Shown here: positions 16,179-24,890 of the stretch, in pieces
Position numbering within the stretch: position 1 is the first letter of the stretch
How the letters are laid out: each line of letters opens with the position of its first letter
DNA from: Microbacterium allomyrinae
GTDB taxonomy: Bacteria > Actinomycetota > Actinomycetes > Actinomycetales > Microbacteriaceae
Assembly (NCBI RefSeq): GCF_020682705.1
Contig: NZ_JAGTTN010000001.1
Location: forward strand, 124,001-188,000
Direction: 5' to 3'
DNA: 64,000 bases
The notes under the pieces: generated by a model
What the model saw: the letters and a program-made list of their open reading frames with translations, nothing else
The model's database searches: none
Told to the model about the DNA's origin: nothing
Translations under genes and position numbers: made by a program

Positions 16179-19100
16179 TCAGCCGGTCGCGACCGCCGTG
16201 ACAGCGGCATCCTTCTTCGGCGGCCACAGCTGCTCGATCAGCTGGCCGACCCACGCGATGAGCGCGGCATCGGTCACCCGCTCGCCCTCCACCGTCGGCA
16301 ACGGCACCACGACCGCCTCGCCGCCCTGGAGGACCTTCGCCTTCGGATGCAGTCGCTGCAACCGCACCCGCATCGAGTCCGGCAGGTCGGCAGGTGCGAG
16401 GCGCAGATTCGGTCCCATCGCGACGACATCCGACAGGCCGGCCTGCCCGGCGCGGCGGCGCAGACGCGCGACCGCGAGGAGGCCTTCCACATCGGCGGGA
16501 GGCTCGCCATAGCGGTCGGTGAGCTCTTCGATCACGAGATCGATCGCGTCGGTGCCGTCGGTGGTCACGGCGGTGACGGATGCTGCGGCCGAGAGCTTCT
16601 GGTAGGCCTCGAGACGCAGCCGCTCGCTGTCGATGTACGACTCGGGAATGCGGGCCTGTACGGGCAGCTCGAGCCGCAGCTCGGTCGGCCCCTCGGTCTC
16701 TTCGCCGCGGAATGTAGCGACCGCCTCGCCGATCATGCGCAAGTAGAGGTCGAACCCGACCCCGGCGATGTGGCCCGCCTGCTCGGCGCCCAGCAGGTTG
16801 CCGGCACCTCGCAGCTCGAGGTCCTTCAGCGCGACCTGCATGCCGCTGCCGAGATCGTTGTTGACGGCGATGGTCTCGAGTCGGTCTGCGGCAGTCTCGC
16901 TGAGCGGCTTCATCTCGTCGTAGAGGAAGTATGCGTAGGCGCGTTCGCGCGCGCGCCCCACCCGGCCTCGCAGCTGGTGCAGCTGCGACAGCCCGTACTT
17001 GTCGGCGCGATCGATGATGATCGTGTTCGCGTTCGAGATGTCGAGCCCGGTCTCGACGATCGTGGTGCAGACGAGCACGTCGCTCCTGCGCTCCCAGAAC
17101 GCGTCGACGACCTCTTCGAGCGCGTGCTCCCCCATCTGCCCGTGGGCGACGGCGATGCGCGCCTCGGGCACGAGTTCGGCGAGCTCTGCGGCCACGCGCT
17201 GGATCGACTGCACGCGATTGTGAACGAAGAACACCTGCCCCTCGCGCAGCAGCTCGCGACGGATGGCCGCTCCGATCTGCTTGTCGTTGCGGGGCCCGAC
17301 ATAGGACAGGATCGGATGCCGGTCCTCAGGAGGCGTCTGCAGTGTCGACATCTCGCGGATGCCGGTCACCGCCATTTCGAGGGTGCGCGGGATCGGGGTG
17401 GCGCTCATCGCCAGGATGTCGACGTTCGTCTTCAGCTTCTTGAGCGCGTCCTTGTGCTCGACACCGAAGCGCTGCTCCTCGTCGATGATCATGAGACCGA
17501 GGTCCTTGAAGAGGACCTTCTCGGTGAGGATGCGGTGCGTGCCGATCACCATGTCGACGGTGCCGTCGGTGATCCCCGCCAGGGTCTCACGCGCTTCTTT
17601 GTCGGTCTGGAAACGAGAGAGCGCCTTGACCTTGACAGGGAAGCCGGCGAAGCGCTCGGTGAACGTCTCGAGGTGCTGCTTGACGAGCAGCGTCGTCGGT
17701 ACGAGCATCGCGACCTGCTTGCCGTCCTGGATCGCCTTGAAGGCGGCACGCACCGCGACCTCGGTCTTGCCGAAGCCGACATCCCCCGACAGCAGCCGAT
17801 CCATCGGGATGGCCTTCTCCATGTCGGCCTTGATCTCGTCGATCGTCTGCAGCTGGTCGGGTGTCTCGGCGAACGGGAACGCTTCCTCGAGCTCGCGCTG
17901 CCATGGGGTGTCGGGGCCGAACGCGTGCCCCTTGGACGCCATGCGCGCGGAGTACAGCTTCACCAGCTCGACGGCGATGTCGCGCACGGCGCGGCGCGCC
18001 TTGCTCTTGGCCTGCGCCCAGTCGCTGCCACCCATCTTCGACAGGGTCGGTGCCTCGCCGCCGACGTACCGCGACAGCAGGTCGAGCTGGTCGGTGGGAA
18101 CGAACAGCTTGTCGCCCGGGTAGCCCCGCTTGGACGGCGCGTACTCCAGCACCAGGTACTCGCGCACGCTTTTGACCGCGTTGCGGCCGCCGCTGGACAC
18201 CTCGCGCTGGGTCAGCTCGACGAACTTGCCGATGCCGTGCGTCGCGTGAACGACATAGTCGCCCGTCTTCAGCTGCAGCGGATCGACGACCGCCTTTCGG
18301 CGCGAGGCGAGCTTCTTCACGACCCGCTGGTCGCCGCCGATGGTGCGGCCGTAGAACTCGCTCTCGGTGAGGATGGCGAGTTTCGCATCGGGCTGCTCGA
18401 AGCCGCGCTCCAGCACGCTCAGCACGACGTGCGCCACCCCCGGTTCGGGCGGTGCGAGCACATCGTCGACCTTGCGTGCGGCGATCCCGCGTTCGGCGAG
18501 CACGTCGCGCGCACGCTCCACGAGGCCCATTCCGGATGCCGAGACCACGACGCTCCAGCCGTCCGCGAGGAGTTCGCCGACGTGGACGGTCGCTCCCTCG
18601 ACGTTGCCCTGGAATGACGGCACGGCAGTGCCGGGCACACGGATCATCGCGGCCGACTCGAGGGCGACATCGATGTCGATGAGTCCCTCGGCGACAGCAT
18701 CTGCGGCTCCCGAGTCGAACGCGCTCAACGTCCACCAGACGCCGTGACGTGCTCTGGCCGCCTCGCGAAGCTCGGAAAGGGTCAGGAAATCGCCCGCGCC
18801 GAGATCGACCGGGGTCGAGGCACCGGCGGTCGCGGCGCTCCACGCCGCGTCGAGGAACTCGCGATTCGTCTCGCCGAGCGTGATCGCGCGGGTCACCGCG
18901 CGCTCGGGGTCGAGGAGGGCGACCGCGGATCCTTCGGGGAGATAGTCCACGAGCGTCACCAGCCCGTCGACCACGGCGGGCATGAGCGATTCCATGCCCT
19001 CGACCGGGATGCCTTCGGCCATCTTCTCGAGCATGCCCACGAGCCCGGGGAACTCGTCCTTCAGCTGGCGGGCACGGCCCCGGACGGCATCCGTCAGCAG

Positions 19101-19808
19101 CAGCTCGCGCGCGGCGACGAGCGATACGGCATCGACGGCTCCCGGCAGCGATCGCTGGTCGGCGACGGAGAACGCGCGGATCTGATCGACTTCGTCACCG
19201 AAGAACTCGACGCGGAACGGGTGGGGAGCCGTCGGCGGGAAGACGTCGAGGATTCCGCCGCGCACCGCGAATTCGCCGCGGCGCGCCACCATGTCGACGC
19301 GGTGGTACGCGAACTCCACCAAGCGCGCCGTGACGTCTCCGAGTTCGCGGCCGCGAGCGCCCGCGACGAGCGCGATCGGGGGCGCATCGGCCAGACCCGC
19401 CGCAAGCGGCTGGATCGCGCCGCGCACCGACGAGGTGATCACGAGCGGAGTCTCGGCATTCCACTGCGCGATGCGGGCGAGGATCTCCAGGCGCGTGCCC
19501 ACTGTCTCGGTGCTCGGGCTCAGACGCTCGTGCGGCAGTGTCTCCCACGCGGGGAAGTGCAGAACCTCGGCGCCCGGCAGCAGCGCGCCCAATGCCGGCC
19601 CGAGCGATTCGGCCCGACGCCCCGTCGGCGCGACGAGCAGCAGAACGGGCGGTCTTCCCGCCTCGCGTCTGCGCTCGATCAGCGCGGCCAGCAGGGGCGC
19701 ATCGAGGCCCTCGACGAGCGAGAAGTCGGCGTCGACGGATGCCGCAGCCACCGCATCTCGGAAGGGTTCAGCCCGTTCGAGGGCGCGCACGATCCCGGGA
19801 ACTGTCAC
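16179..19808 (-). CDS. mfd: Transcription-repair coupling factor
   Basis: A 1209-residue translocase that removes stalled RNA polymerase and recruits UvrA. Order: UvrB-like region (residues 1-330), the RNA-polymerase-interaction CarD-like domain (about 495-590, around LKTGDYVVHATHGIGKFVEL), and RecG-like helicase domains with Walker A GDVGFGKTEVA, the IIDEEQRFGVEHKDALK box and SATPIPRTLEM. The TRG region (ETGLDISNANTIIIDRAD) and the C-terminal TRCF domain follow. GTG 19808 is 6 nt after a TAGACT element, which suggests a leaderless start. It belongs to the conserved rplY-pth-mfd-mazG-eno neighbourhood. Confidence 0.97.
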   Translation of the reverse strand: MTVPGIVRALERAEPFRDAVAAASVDADFSLVEGLDAPLLAALIERRREAGRPPVLLLVAPTGRRAESLGPALGALLPGAEVLHFPAWETLPHERLSPSTETVGTRLEILARIAQWNAETPLVITSSVRGAIQPLAAGLADAPPIALVAGARGRELGDVTARLVEFAYHRVDMVARRGEFAVRGGILDVFPPTAPHPFRVEFFGDEVDQIRAFSVADQRSLPGAVDAVSLVAARELLLTDAVRGRARQLKDEFPGLVGMLEKMAEGIPVEGMESLMPAVVDGLVTLVDYLPEGSAVALLDPERAVTRAITLGETNREFLDAAWSAATAGASTPVDLGAGDFLTLSELREAARARHGVWWTLSAFDSGAADAVAEGLIDIDVALESAAMIRVPGTAVPSFQGNVEGATVHVGELLADGWSVVVSASGMGLVERARDVLAERGIAARKVDDVLAPPEPGVAHVVLSVLERGFEQPDAKLAILTESEFYGRTIGGDQRVVKKLASRRKAVVDPLQLKTGDYVVHATHGIGKFVELTQREVSSGGRNAVKSVREYLVLEYAPSKRGYPGDKLFVPTDQLDLLSRYVGGEAPTLSKMGGSDWAQAKSKARRAVRDIAVELVKLYSARMASKGHAFGPDTPWQRELEEAFPFAETPDQLQTIDEIKADMEKAIPMDRLLSGDVGFGKTEVAVRAAFKAIQDGKQVAMLVPTTLLVKQHLETFTERFAGFPVKVKALSRFQTDKEARETLAGITDGTVDMVIGTHRILTEKVLFKDLGLMIIDEEQRFGVEHKDALKKLKTNVDILAMSATPIPRTLEMAVTGIREMSTLQTPPEDRHPILSYVGPRNDKQIGAAIRRELLREGQVFFVHNRVQSIQRVAAELAELVPEARIAVAHGQMGEHALEEVVDAFWERRSDVLVCTTIVETGLDISNANTIIIDRADKYGLSQLHQLRGRVGRARERAYAYFLYDEMKPLSETAADRLETIAVNNDLGSGMQVALKDLELRGAGNLLGAEQAGHIAGVGFDLYLRMIGEAVATFRGEETEGPTELRLELPVQARIPESYIDSERLRLEAYQKLSAAASVTAVTTDGTDAIDLVIEELTDRYGEPPADVEGLLAVARLRRRAGQAGLSDVVAMGPNLRLAPADLPDSMRVRLQRLHPKAKVLQGGEAVVVPLPTVEGERVTDAALIAWVGQLIEQLWPPKKDAAVTAVATG

Positions 19809-19814
19809 CGCACG

Positions 19815-19820
19815 AGTCTA
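19815..19820 (-). promoter_or_regulatory. -10 element of mfd
   Basis: TAGACT on the minus strand ends 6 nt before GTG 19808; no Shine-Dalgarno is present. Confidence 0.5.
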
Positions 19821-19961
19821 CGACGCGGCACCGACACCGAACTCCGCGGCGGGGGGATCAACGCGCTCACCCGCGGGGAGGATCGGCGAGCCCGGCCGCG
19901 GGGCGGTCCACGAACCCTCCTGCCCGGCCGTGATCGCCCGAACCGGCACTGCGCACCCTCC

Positions 19962-19967
19962 TAGGAT
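19962..19967 (+). promoter_or_regulatory. -10 element of the Pro/Ala-rich membrane protein gene
   Basis: TAGGAT ends 7 nt before GTG 19975. AGGATGAG could also act as a weak ribosome binding site, so the start mode is open. Confidence 0.4.
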
Positions 19968-19974
19968 GAGACTC

Positions 19975-20676
19975 GTGAGCGATCCCACCGAGCCCGCGGC
20001 GCCGTCCGAGCCCGCTCCGCCCGCCGTACCCGCGGCCCCTCACGGCGGCTGGACGGCTCCGGCCGCGCCACCCTTCGGCGCCCCTGCCGGGCCTGCGCCC
20101 GCCCCCGGTGCACCCGTGCCGCCGACGTACGGCCGGCCCGCCGGCGCCTACGCCCCGCCCGCGGGGTACGCCGTGCCGCCCGCGGCGATACCCCCTGCCT
20201 ACGGTGCAGCACCGCATGCCGTTGCACCGTACGGTGCCGCTCCGTCCAGCGGCGGCGTGTCCGGCACCGGCCCGGAGCCCGGAGCACCGCGCAGGGCCAC
20301 CCTCGGCTGGGTGGCATTCGCGCTCTCGCTCGTCGCCACCGTCGGCGCGAGCATCGTCGGGGCGATCTCGGCTTTCGCGATCGGCCAGGGCACCGGGCGC
20401 GAGATCGCCCTGCGCCCGCTCGAGGCCGACTTCGACTGGTCCATCCTCACGCCGGTGCGCGATTCGGTGCTGGTCGGCGAGATCTCGTTCTGGGCGGGCA
20501 CCGCGATCGGTGTCTGGGCCCTCGTGCAGGGCATCATCGCGATCGTGACGGGGCGCGGACGCGGCCCGGGCATCGCCGCCGTGATCATCGCGGCGATCGG
20601 TCCGATCGCCTTCGCGGTCGGTGTTCAGATCTTCCTCGCGGCCGGCCTCGCCGCCGGAAGCGGCATCGGCGGCTGA
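19975..20676 (+). CDS. Pro/Ala-rich membrane protein of unknown function
   Basis: A 233-residue protein. The first 100 residues are disordered and rich in Pro, Ala and Gly with repeated PPAYG and APYG-like units. The rest holds three hydrophobic segments (about 108-130, 163-183 and 193-222) separated by a polar loop, in the style of DUF4190-type actinobacterial membrane proteins. GTG 19975 is preferred; ATG 19966 would add 3 residues. It sits on the opposite strand between pth and mfd. No function is assignable. Confidence 0.7.
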   Translation: MSDPTEPAAPSEPAPPAVPAAPHGGWTAPAAPPFGAPAGPAPAPGAPVPPTYGRPAGAYAPPAGYAVPPAAIPPAYGAAPHAVAPYGAAPSSGGVSGTGPEPGAPRRATLGWVAFALSLVATVGASIVGAISAFAIGQGTGREIALRPLEADFDWSILTPVRDSVLVGEISFWAGTAIGVWALVQGIIAIVTGRGRGPGIAAVIIAAIGPIAFAVGVQIFLAAGLAAGSGIGG

Positions 20677-20791
20677 CGTCCCTCGCCCGAAGCACCTCGG
20701 GCGCGCTCGTTCCGAAGACAGGTCGCGCACAGGTGTCCCGCGCTGCGATCGGCGTCAGCCGGTCACTCCCCTGCGAGCAGCAGGACAGCGA

Positions 20792-21376
20792 TCAGGCGCG
20801 AGGGGCGTGGTGCGTCTGCTGCGCGGCGAGCAGACCGTCCGCGACGAGCTGCTCGACGGCATCCGCCGCATCGCCGAGAAGGATCGGGAGGTTCTTGCGC
20901 TCGGCCGCACCGAACGGGTCGAGCACCCAGTCGGCAGGATCCTGGCGCCCATCGGGCCGACCGATGCCGACGCGCACACGCGCGAACTCGGCGGAGTCCA
21001 GTGCTTTCGCGACATCGCGAACGCCGTTGTGACCGCCGTGCCCGCCACCGGACTTGAGCTTTATGGTGTCGAACGGGATGTCGAGCTCGTCGTGCACGAT
21101 GACGACGCGCTCAGGATCGACGCCGTAGAACTTCGCAAGACCGGCGACCGGACCCCCCGACACGTTCATGAACGTGTTCGGCTTGGCGAGGATGAGCTTC
21201 GGGCCGCCGGGGCGCAGCCACGTCTCGGCCACCCGCGCATTCGCCTTGTGCGCGCGCAGAGTCTCGCCGCGTCGCCGCGCCAGTTCGTCGATCACCATCT
21301 GGCCGACGTTGTGCCGGGTGAGCTCGTACCGGGGTCCCGGATTGCCGAGCCCGACGATCAGCCACGCCTCTGCCAT
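20792..21376 (-). CDS. pth: Peptidyl-tRNA hydrolase
   Basis: A 194-residue Pth that frees tRNA from peptidyl-tRNA dropped by ribosomes. LIVGLGNPGPRYELTRHNVGQMV contains the asparagine and the catalytic histidine, KPNTFMNVSGGPV and IVHDELDIPFDTIKLKSGGGHGGHNGVRD carry the other conserved residues. The ATG at 21376 is preferred over 21385 because GGATGG then serves as ribosome binding site. It follows rplY on the same strand but a terminator separates them. Confidence 0.96.
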   Translation of the reverse strand: MAEAWLIVGLGNPGPRYELTRHNVGQMVIDELARRRGETLRAHKANARVAETWLRPGGPKLILAKPNTFMNVSGGPVAGLAKFYGVDPERVVIVHDELDIPFDTIKLKSGGGHGGHNGVRDVAKALDSAEFARVRVGIGRPDGRQDPADWVLDPFGAAERKNLPILLGDAADAVEQLVADGLLAAQQTHHAPRA

Positions 21377-21427
21377 GTCATCCATCCTGCCCGAAGCGGA
21401 AACCGCTCGGCGCGTCCACCGCGCGCC

Positions 21428-21469
21428 GAAAAGAAAAGCGAGGAGGCGCGGCATCCGCACCCCCTCGCT
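21428..21469 (-). terminator. Intrinsic terminator of rplY
   Basis: On the minus strand AGCGAGG pairs with CCTCGCT, extended inward by GCGG/CCGC, and is followed by TTTTCTTTTC. It lies 12 nt past the rplY stop, a classical rho-independent layout. Confidence 0.85.
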
Positions 21470-21480
21470 TCGCAGATGGC

Positions 21481-22092
21481 TTACTCGGCCGACTCGCCTG
21501 CGGCGGACTCGCCCGCCTCGGCGCCCTCGTCGTCGGCCGCGAGGGTCGACGACGGAACCGAGATGGCGACGACGAGCATGTCGGGCTCGGCGATGAGGGC
21601 CGCACCCTGGGGCAGCTTGAGGTCGGCGGCGGTGATGTGCGCGCCCTCTTCGAGGCCCTCGACGTCGACCTCGACCTGCTGGGGGATGTGGGTCGCCTCG
21701 ACCTCGAGCGACACGCTGACGGCGTCGAGGTTCGCGATGGTGCCGGGAGCGGACTCGCCGACGAGGACGAGGGGGATGTCGACCTGGACCTTCTCGCCCT
21801 TCTTCACGACGAGCAGGTCGATGTGCTCGATGATCTGGTGCACGGGGTCCTTCTGGACGTCCTTGACCAGCGTGAGCTGCTGCTTGCCGTCGACGTCGAG
21901 CTCGAGCACGGCGTTGGCGCGGCGGATGAGCAGGCTCACCTGGTGGCCCGGAAGAGCGACGTGCATGGGCTCGGTGCCGTGGCCGTAGATGACGGCGGGG
22001 ATCTTGCCGGCGGCGCGCAGGCGGCGGGCGAAGCCCTTGCCGAAGCTCTCGCGGACCTCTGCGTGGACCTTGTTGTCGGACTCAGTCGACAT
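21481..22092 (-). CDS. rplY: 50S ribosomal protein L25/general stress protein Ctc
   Basis: A 203-residue long-form L25, which binds 5S rRNA. The N-terminal L25 domain (to about residue 95) has ESFGKGFARRLRAAGKIPAVIYG; the C-terminal beta-rich TL5 domain follows, and the tail is acidic and rich in Ala and Gly. AAGGAG stands 6 nt before ATG 22092. The upstream 266 nt to the divergent small gene hold no other gene. Confidence 0.95.
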   Translation of the reverse strand: MSTESDNKVHAEVRESFGKGFARRLRAAGKIPAVIYGHGTEPMHVALPGHQVSLLIRRANAVLELDVDGKQQLTLVKDVQKDPVHQIIEHIDLLVVKKGEKVQVDIPLVLVGESAPGTIANLDAVSVSLEVEATHIPQQVEVDVEGLEEGAHITAADLKLPQGAALIAEPDMLVVAISVPSSTLAADDEGAEAGESAAGESAE

Positions 22093-22358
22093 GATTTCTC
22101 CTTGCGGGCCGTGGCCCGTTCTGATTGCGGGCCGACGCGGTGGCGGGCCCAGGTATTTGGGGTGTGTTTCGACTCGAACGCGCGTGCGTGAGGAAAGCCA
22201 AGGGGCCTGCATCACCGCGTCGATCACGGATGCCGCACCCCGCCGTGACCGGTGGGCACGAGGCATCCCTCGCCGAAGTTCGACACGAGTCTACCAGCGC
22301 CGCCGGTACGATGAAGAACGCACTCGTTTCGCCGAACCGGCATCACACGGAGGATCCC

Positions 22359-22481
22359 ATGGACTACGGCTTCTGGTCTCACGCGCTGCTGTGGCTGATC
22401 GGCGGGATGGCCGCGCTCGGCGCACTCGGTACCGTTCTCGCGTTCTGGGGTCTCGGACGCCAGGCCTACCGCAAGGACTGA
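22359..22481 (+). CDS. Small 40-residue single-pass membrane protein
   Basis: A short frame that starts at ATG 22359 behind a strong GGAGG ribosome binding site at spacing 7. The peptide has one hydrophobic helix (about residues 8-32, with LLWLIGGMAALGALGTVLAFWG) and a basic tail GRQAYRKD, so it is probably an N-out membrane peptide. Its last 16 nt overlap the gntK end on the other strand. The ribosome site and the sharply defined helix favour a real gene; the family was not recognised. Confidence 0.6.
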   Translation: MDYGFWSHALLWLIGGMAALGALGTVLAFWGLGRQAYRKD

Positions 22482-23008
22482 GCCCGGTCCAGGGTCGCGC
22501 AGATCTCGTCGACGACCTCGGCGGGTGGACGATCGTTGAGCACGACGAAGCCCGACTCATCCGATTCGAGATGCTCGAGGGCCTCGAGCTGTGAAAGCAG
22601 CAGCGCAGGCGGCATGAAGTGCTCGCGGGCGTTCATGCGCCGTGCGAGCTCATCCGGCGACACCTGCAACTCGACGATCAGCGCATCGGGAGCCCCCGCT
22701 CGGATGCGATCGCGATAGCGACGCGCGAGCGCCGAGCAGGCGATGACCGCTCCCCCGCCGGCACCGCTCGTCGTGCCGGCACCCTGCAGCGACGCGGCGA
22801 CGATGTCGAGCCACGGCATCCGGTCGTCGTCGTCCAGCGGGATGCCCGCGGTCATCTTCTCGACGTTCGCCTCGGGATGCAGGTCGTCCGCGTCGATGAA
22901 CGGCAGATCCAGGCGAGCGGCGAGCACGGCGCCCACCACCGACTTGCCCGAGCCGCTGGGGCCCATCACGACGATCCGCGGAGCGGCTTGCGGATTCGAC
23001 TCTGTCAC
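22466..23008 (-). CDS. gntK: Gluconokinase
   Basis: A 180-residue kinase that phosphorylates gluconate to 6-phosphogluconate. The P-loop is MGPSGSGKSVVG (residues 15-26). IDADDLHPEANVEKMTAGIPLDDDDRMPWL is the GntK-type substrate region, and ACSALARRYRDRIR and REHFMPPALLLSQLEALE are typical of the family. GTG 23008 overlaps the stop of the upstream dehydrogenase by 4 nt, so it is the last gene of the sugar-acid operon. Its product feeds the gnd enzyme encoded at 30341. Confidence 0.94.
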   Translation of the reverse strand: MTESNPQAAPRIVVMGPSGSGKSVVGAVLAARLDLPFIDADDLHPEANVEKMTAGIPLDDDDRMPWLDIVAASLQGAGTTSGAGGGAVIACSALARRYRDRIRAGAPDALIVELQVSPDELARRMNAREHFMPPALLLSQLEALEHLESDESGFVVLNDRPPAEVVDEICATLDRAQSLR

Positions 23009-24090
23009 GACGCCACGCTACCGGTGCCGTCGTTCTTCGCCGACGCGAGATCGGTCGCCGCGTCGTCGAATGCCAGCAGCACCTTCGACGACGCCGCGGC
23101 ATCACCGGCGATCCTGAACGCCTCGAGGGCGCTCGTCGCTGGGACGATGTGGGTCACGATGCCGTCGACGACGAGTGAGCCGTCTGCCAGCGCAGCGATG
23201 ACGTCATCGAATTCCGCACCGAAGCGGAAGGATCCGACCAGCGACAGCTCACGCGTGATCGCGGTCGCGAGCGGCACGGCGACTTCGCCGTGGCGCTGCA
23301 GTCCCAGGAGCACCACCGTCCCGCCGCGTGCGGCGGCGGAGATCGCCGCCGACAGGCCCGGCACCGTACCGCTGGATTCCACCACGACATCGGCGTGCAG
23401 GGCGGCGATCGCGTCAGCGTCGCGCGCGTCGACGGCGCGTGCGCCGAGCGAGGCGGCCAGATCCTTCGGGAGAGGTTCGAGATCGGTGGCGATCACTTCG
23501 GCGGCACCGTGGTGGCGGGCGACCGCCACGACGAGCAGCCCGATCGGACCGGAGCCGATCACGACGACGCGCTTGCCGCGTACATCGCCCGCCCGCTCCA
23601 CGGCGTGCCAGGCGACCGCAGCCGGCTCGGCGAGCGCCGCACGCTCGAGGGTGAGGTCGTCGGGGATCGCGTGCAGCATGCGCGCCGGCAGCGCGACGCG
23701 GCGCGCGAAGGCGCCCTGCGTGTGCGGCAGCCGCAGCGCTGAGCCGAGATAGGTCGACCCGGGCGCGAGGTTGGGCCGGTCCACAGGCCACGGGATCTCG
23801 CCCTCGGCGTGCGGGGTGAGCGGGTGCACGGCGATGCGGGTGCCGGCGCCGGGCCCGCTGCCATCGGCGGCGGCGGTCAGGACGACGCCCGAGACCTCGT
23901 GCCCGAGCAGCATCGGCTCGCGCAGCACCGAGAGCCCGGCAGCGCCGTGGCGCCAGTAATGCAGGTCCGAACCGCACACCCCGCCGTAGGCGATCTCGAC
24001 GACCGCCTCGTCGGGTGCGGCTGCAGGCTCACCCAGATCCGCGATGCGCAGATCCTGGGCGGCGTGGGCGACGACTCCGATATTCGACAT
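23005..24090 (-). CDS. Zinc-dependent dehydrogenase, L-idonate 5-dehydrogenase-like
   Basis: A 361-residue medium-chain dehydrogenase. Catalytic zinc ligands are visible in YGGVCGSDLHYW (Cys) and LLGHEVSG (His, Glu); the Rossmann motif is VVVIGSGPIGLLVVAVARHHGA. The best match is to IdnD-like enzymes because of the segment STYLGSALRLPHTQGAFARR. The four cysteines that bind structural zinc in most members are absent: the corresponding loop reads HPLTPHAEGEIPWPVDRPNL. Neighbouring SDR and gluconokinase support idonate or a related sugar acid as substrate, but the exact one is unproven. Confidence 0.82.
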   Translation of the reverse strand: MSNIGVVAHAAQDLRIADLGEPAAAPDEAVVEIAYGGVCGSDLHYWRHGAAGLSVLREPMLLGHEVSGVVLTAAADGSGPGAGTRIAVHPLTPHAEGEIPWPVDRPNLAPGSTYLGSALRLPHTQGAFARRVALPARMLHAIPDDLTLERAALAEPAAVAWHAVERAGDVRGKRVVVIGSGPIGLLVVAVARHHGAAEVIATDLEPLPKDLAASLGARAVDARDADAIAALHADVVVESSGTVPGLSAAISAAARGGTVVLLGLQRHGEVAVPLATAITRELSLVGSFRFGAEFDDVIAALADGSLVVDGIVTHIVPATSALEAFRIAGDAAASSKVLLAFDDAATDLASAKNDGTGSVAS

Positions 24091-24158
24091 GGGGTCCTTT
24101 CGTGCTCCGCCGCGCGCGTCGCGTCCGCGGTGCGCGGGCGGCTGTGATGGGTCGCGAC

Positions 24159-24890
24159 TCAGCGGGTGGGCGTGACGAGCGTCACGCTCCCCACCTGCAC
24201 CTCGACGACGGCGCCGGGCTCGATCGCGACGTTGGTGAACGGTGCGCCCGTCATGACGACGTCGCCCGGACCGAGCGGCGCCCACGAGGCGATGTAGGCG
24301 AGACTGTCGCGGATCGACACAGGCAGCGATGCGGCATCCGTCTCGGCGATCACCGTGCCGTCGATCCGCAGGGTCATCTCGACCGTGTCGATGTCGGCCT
24401 CGGTGTCGATCCACGGACCGAGCGGGGTGTACCCGGCACCGGCCTTGGATTCGAAGTTGCGCGGGTCGATCAGGGCGCGATCGGGGCTGGACAGGTCGTC
24501 GACCGCGGTCACGCCGAGCACGTACTCGTGCGCGGTGGCAGCGGTGAGGCCGGTCGTGTCGCGTCCGATGACGATGGCGATCTCGCCTTCGGCGACGGTG
24601 ACTCCGGCATCCCTGCGAAGGGCCACCGTCACGCCGCTCGCAACGATCCCGCGCGGCGACTTGAGCCACGCCTGCACCGGCGACGGGTGCGAGGGTCCGT
24701 TCTGCGCGACTCCCACCACCAGGGTCGGCGCGCTGGGCGCAAGCAGCTGCCCGGTGTCGATCGGTTCGAGGTCCCGCGGAGCGCGCCCGGCGGCGAACGC
24801 CTCGTAGGGGTCCTCGATCGCGATCCAGCCGGTGCCGTGCTGTCGCACGTGGACCGGACCGCCGGGGGTCCTCGCTCGCCCGATGCGCAT
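24159..24890 (-). CDS. Fumarylacetoacetate hydrolase-family protein
   Basis: A 243-residue FAH-fold protein. Expected metal-binding positions are seen in VAEGEIAIVIGRD (Glu), AVDDLSSPDRALIDPRNFESKAG and TGAPFTNVAIEPG. The family includes hydrolases, isomerases and dehydratases of 2-keto acids. The ATG shares one base with the stop of the upstream SDR gene (TGATG), so they are coupled. In a sugar-acid operon it may act on a 2-keto-3-deoxy acid; this is inference from neighbours. Confidence 0.85.
   Translation of the reverse strand: MRIGRARTPGGPVHVRQHGTGWIAIEDPYEAFAAGRAPRDLEPIDTGQLLAPSAPTLVVGVAQNGPSHPSPVQAWLKSPRGIVASGVTVALRRDAGVTVAEGEIAIVIGRDTTGLTAATAHEYVLGVTAVDDLSSPDRALIDPRNFESKAGAGYTPLGPWIDTEADIDTVEMTLRIDGTVIAETDAASLPVSIRDSLAYIASWAPLGPGDVVMTGAPFTNVAIEPGAVVEVQVGSVTLVTPTR

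Noticed and set aside
16347..18617. 756-codon plus-strand frame opposite mfd
   Set aside because: A shadow of the Mfd coding strand, without any start signal or motif.
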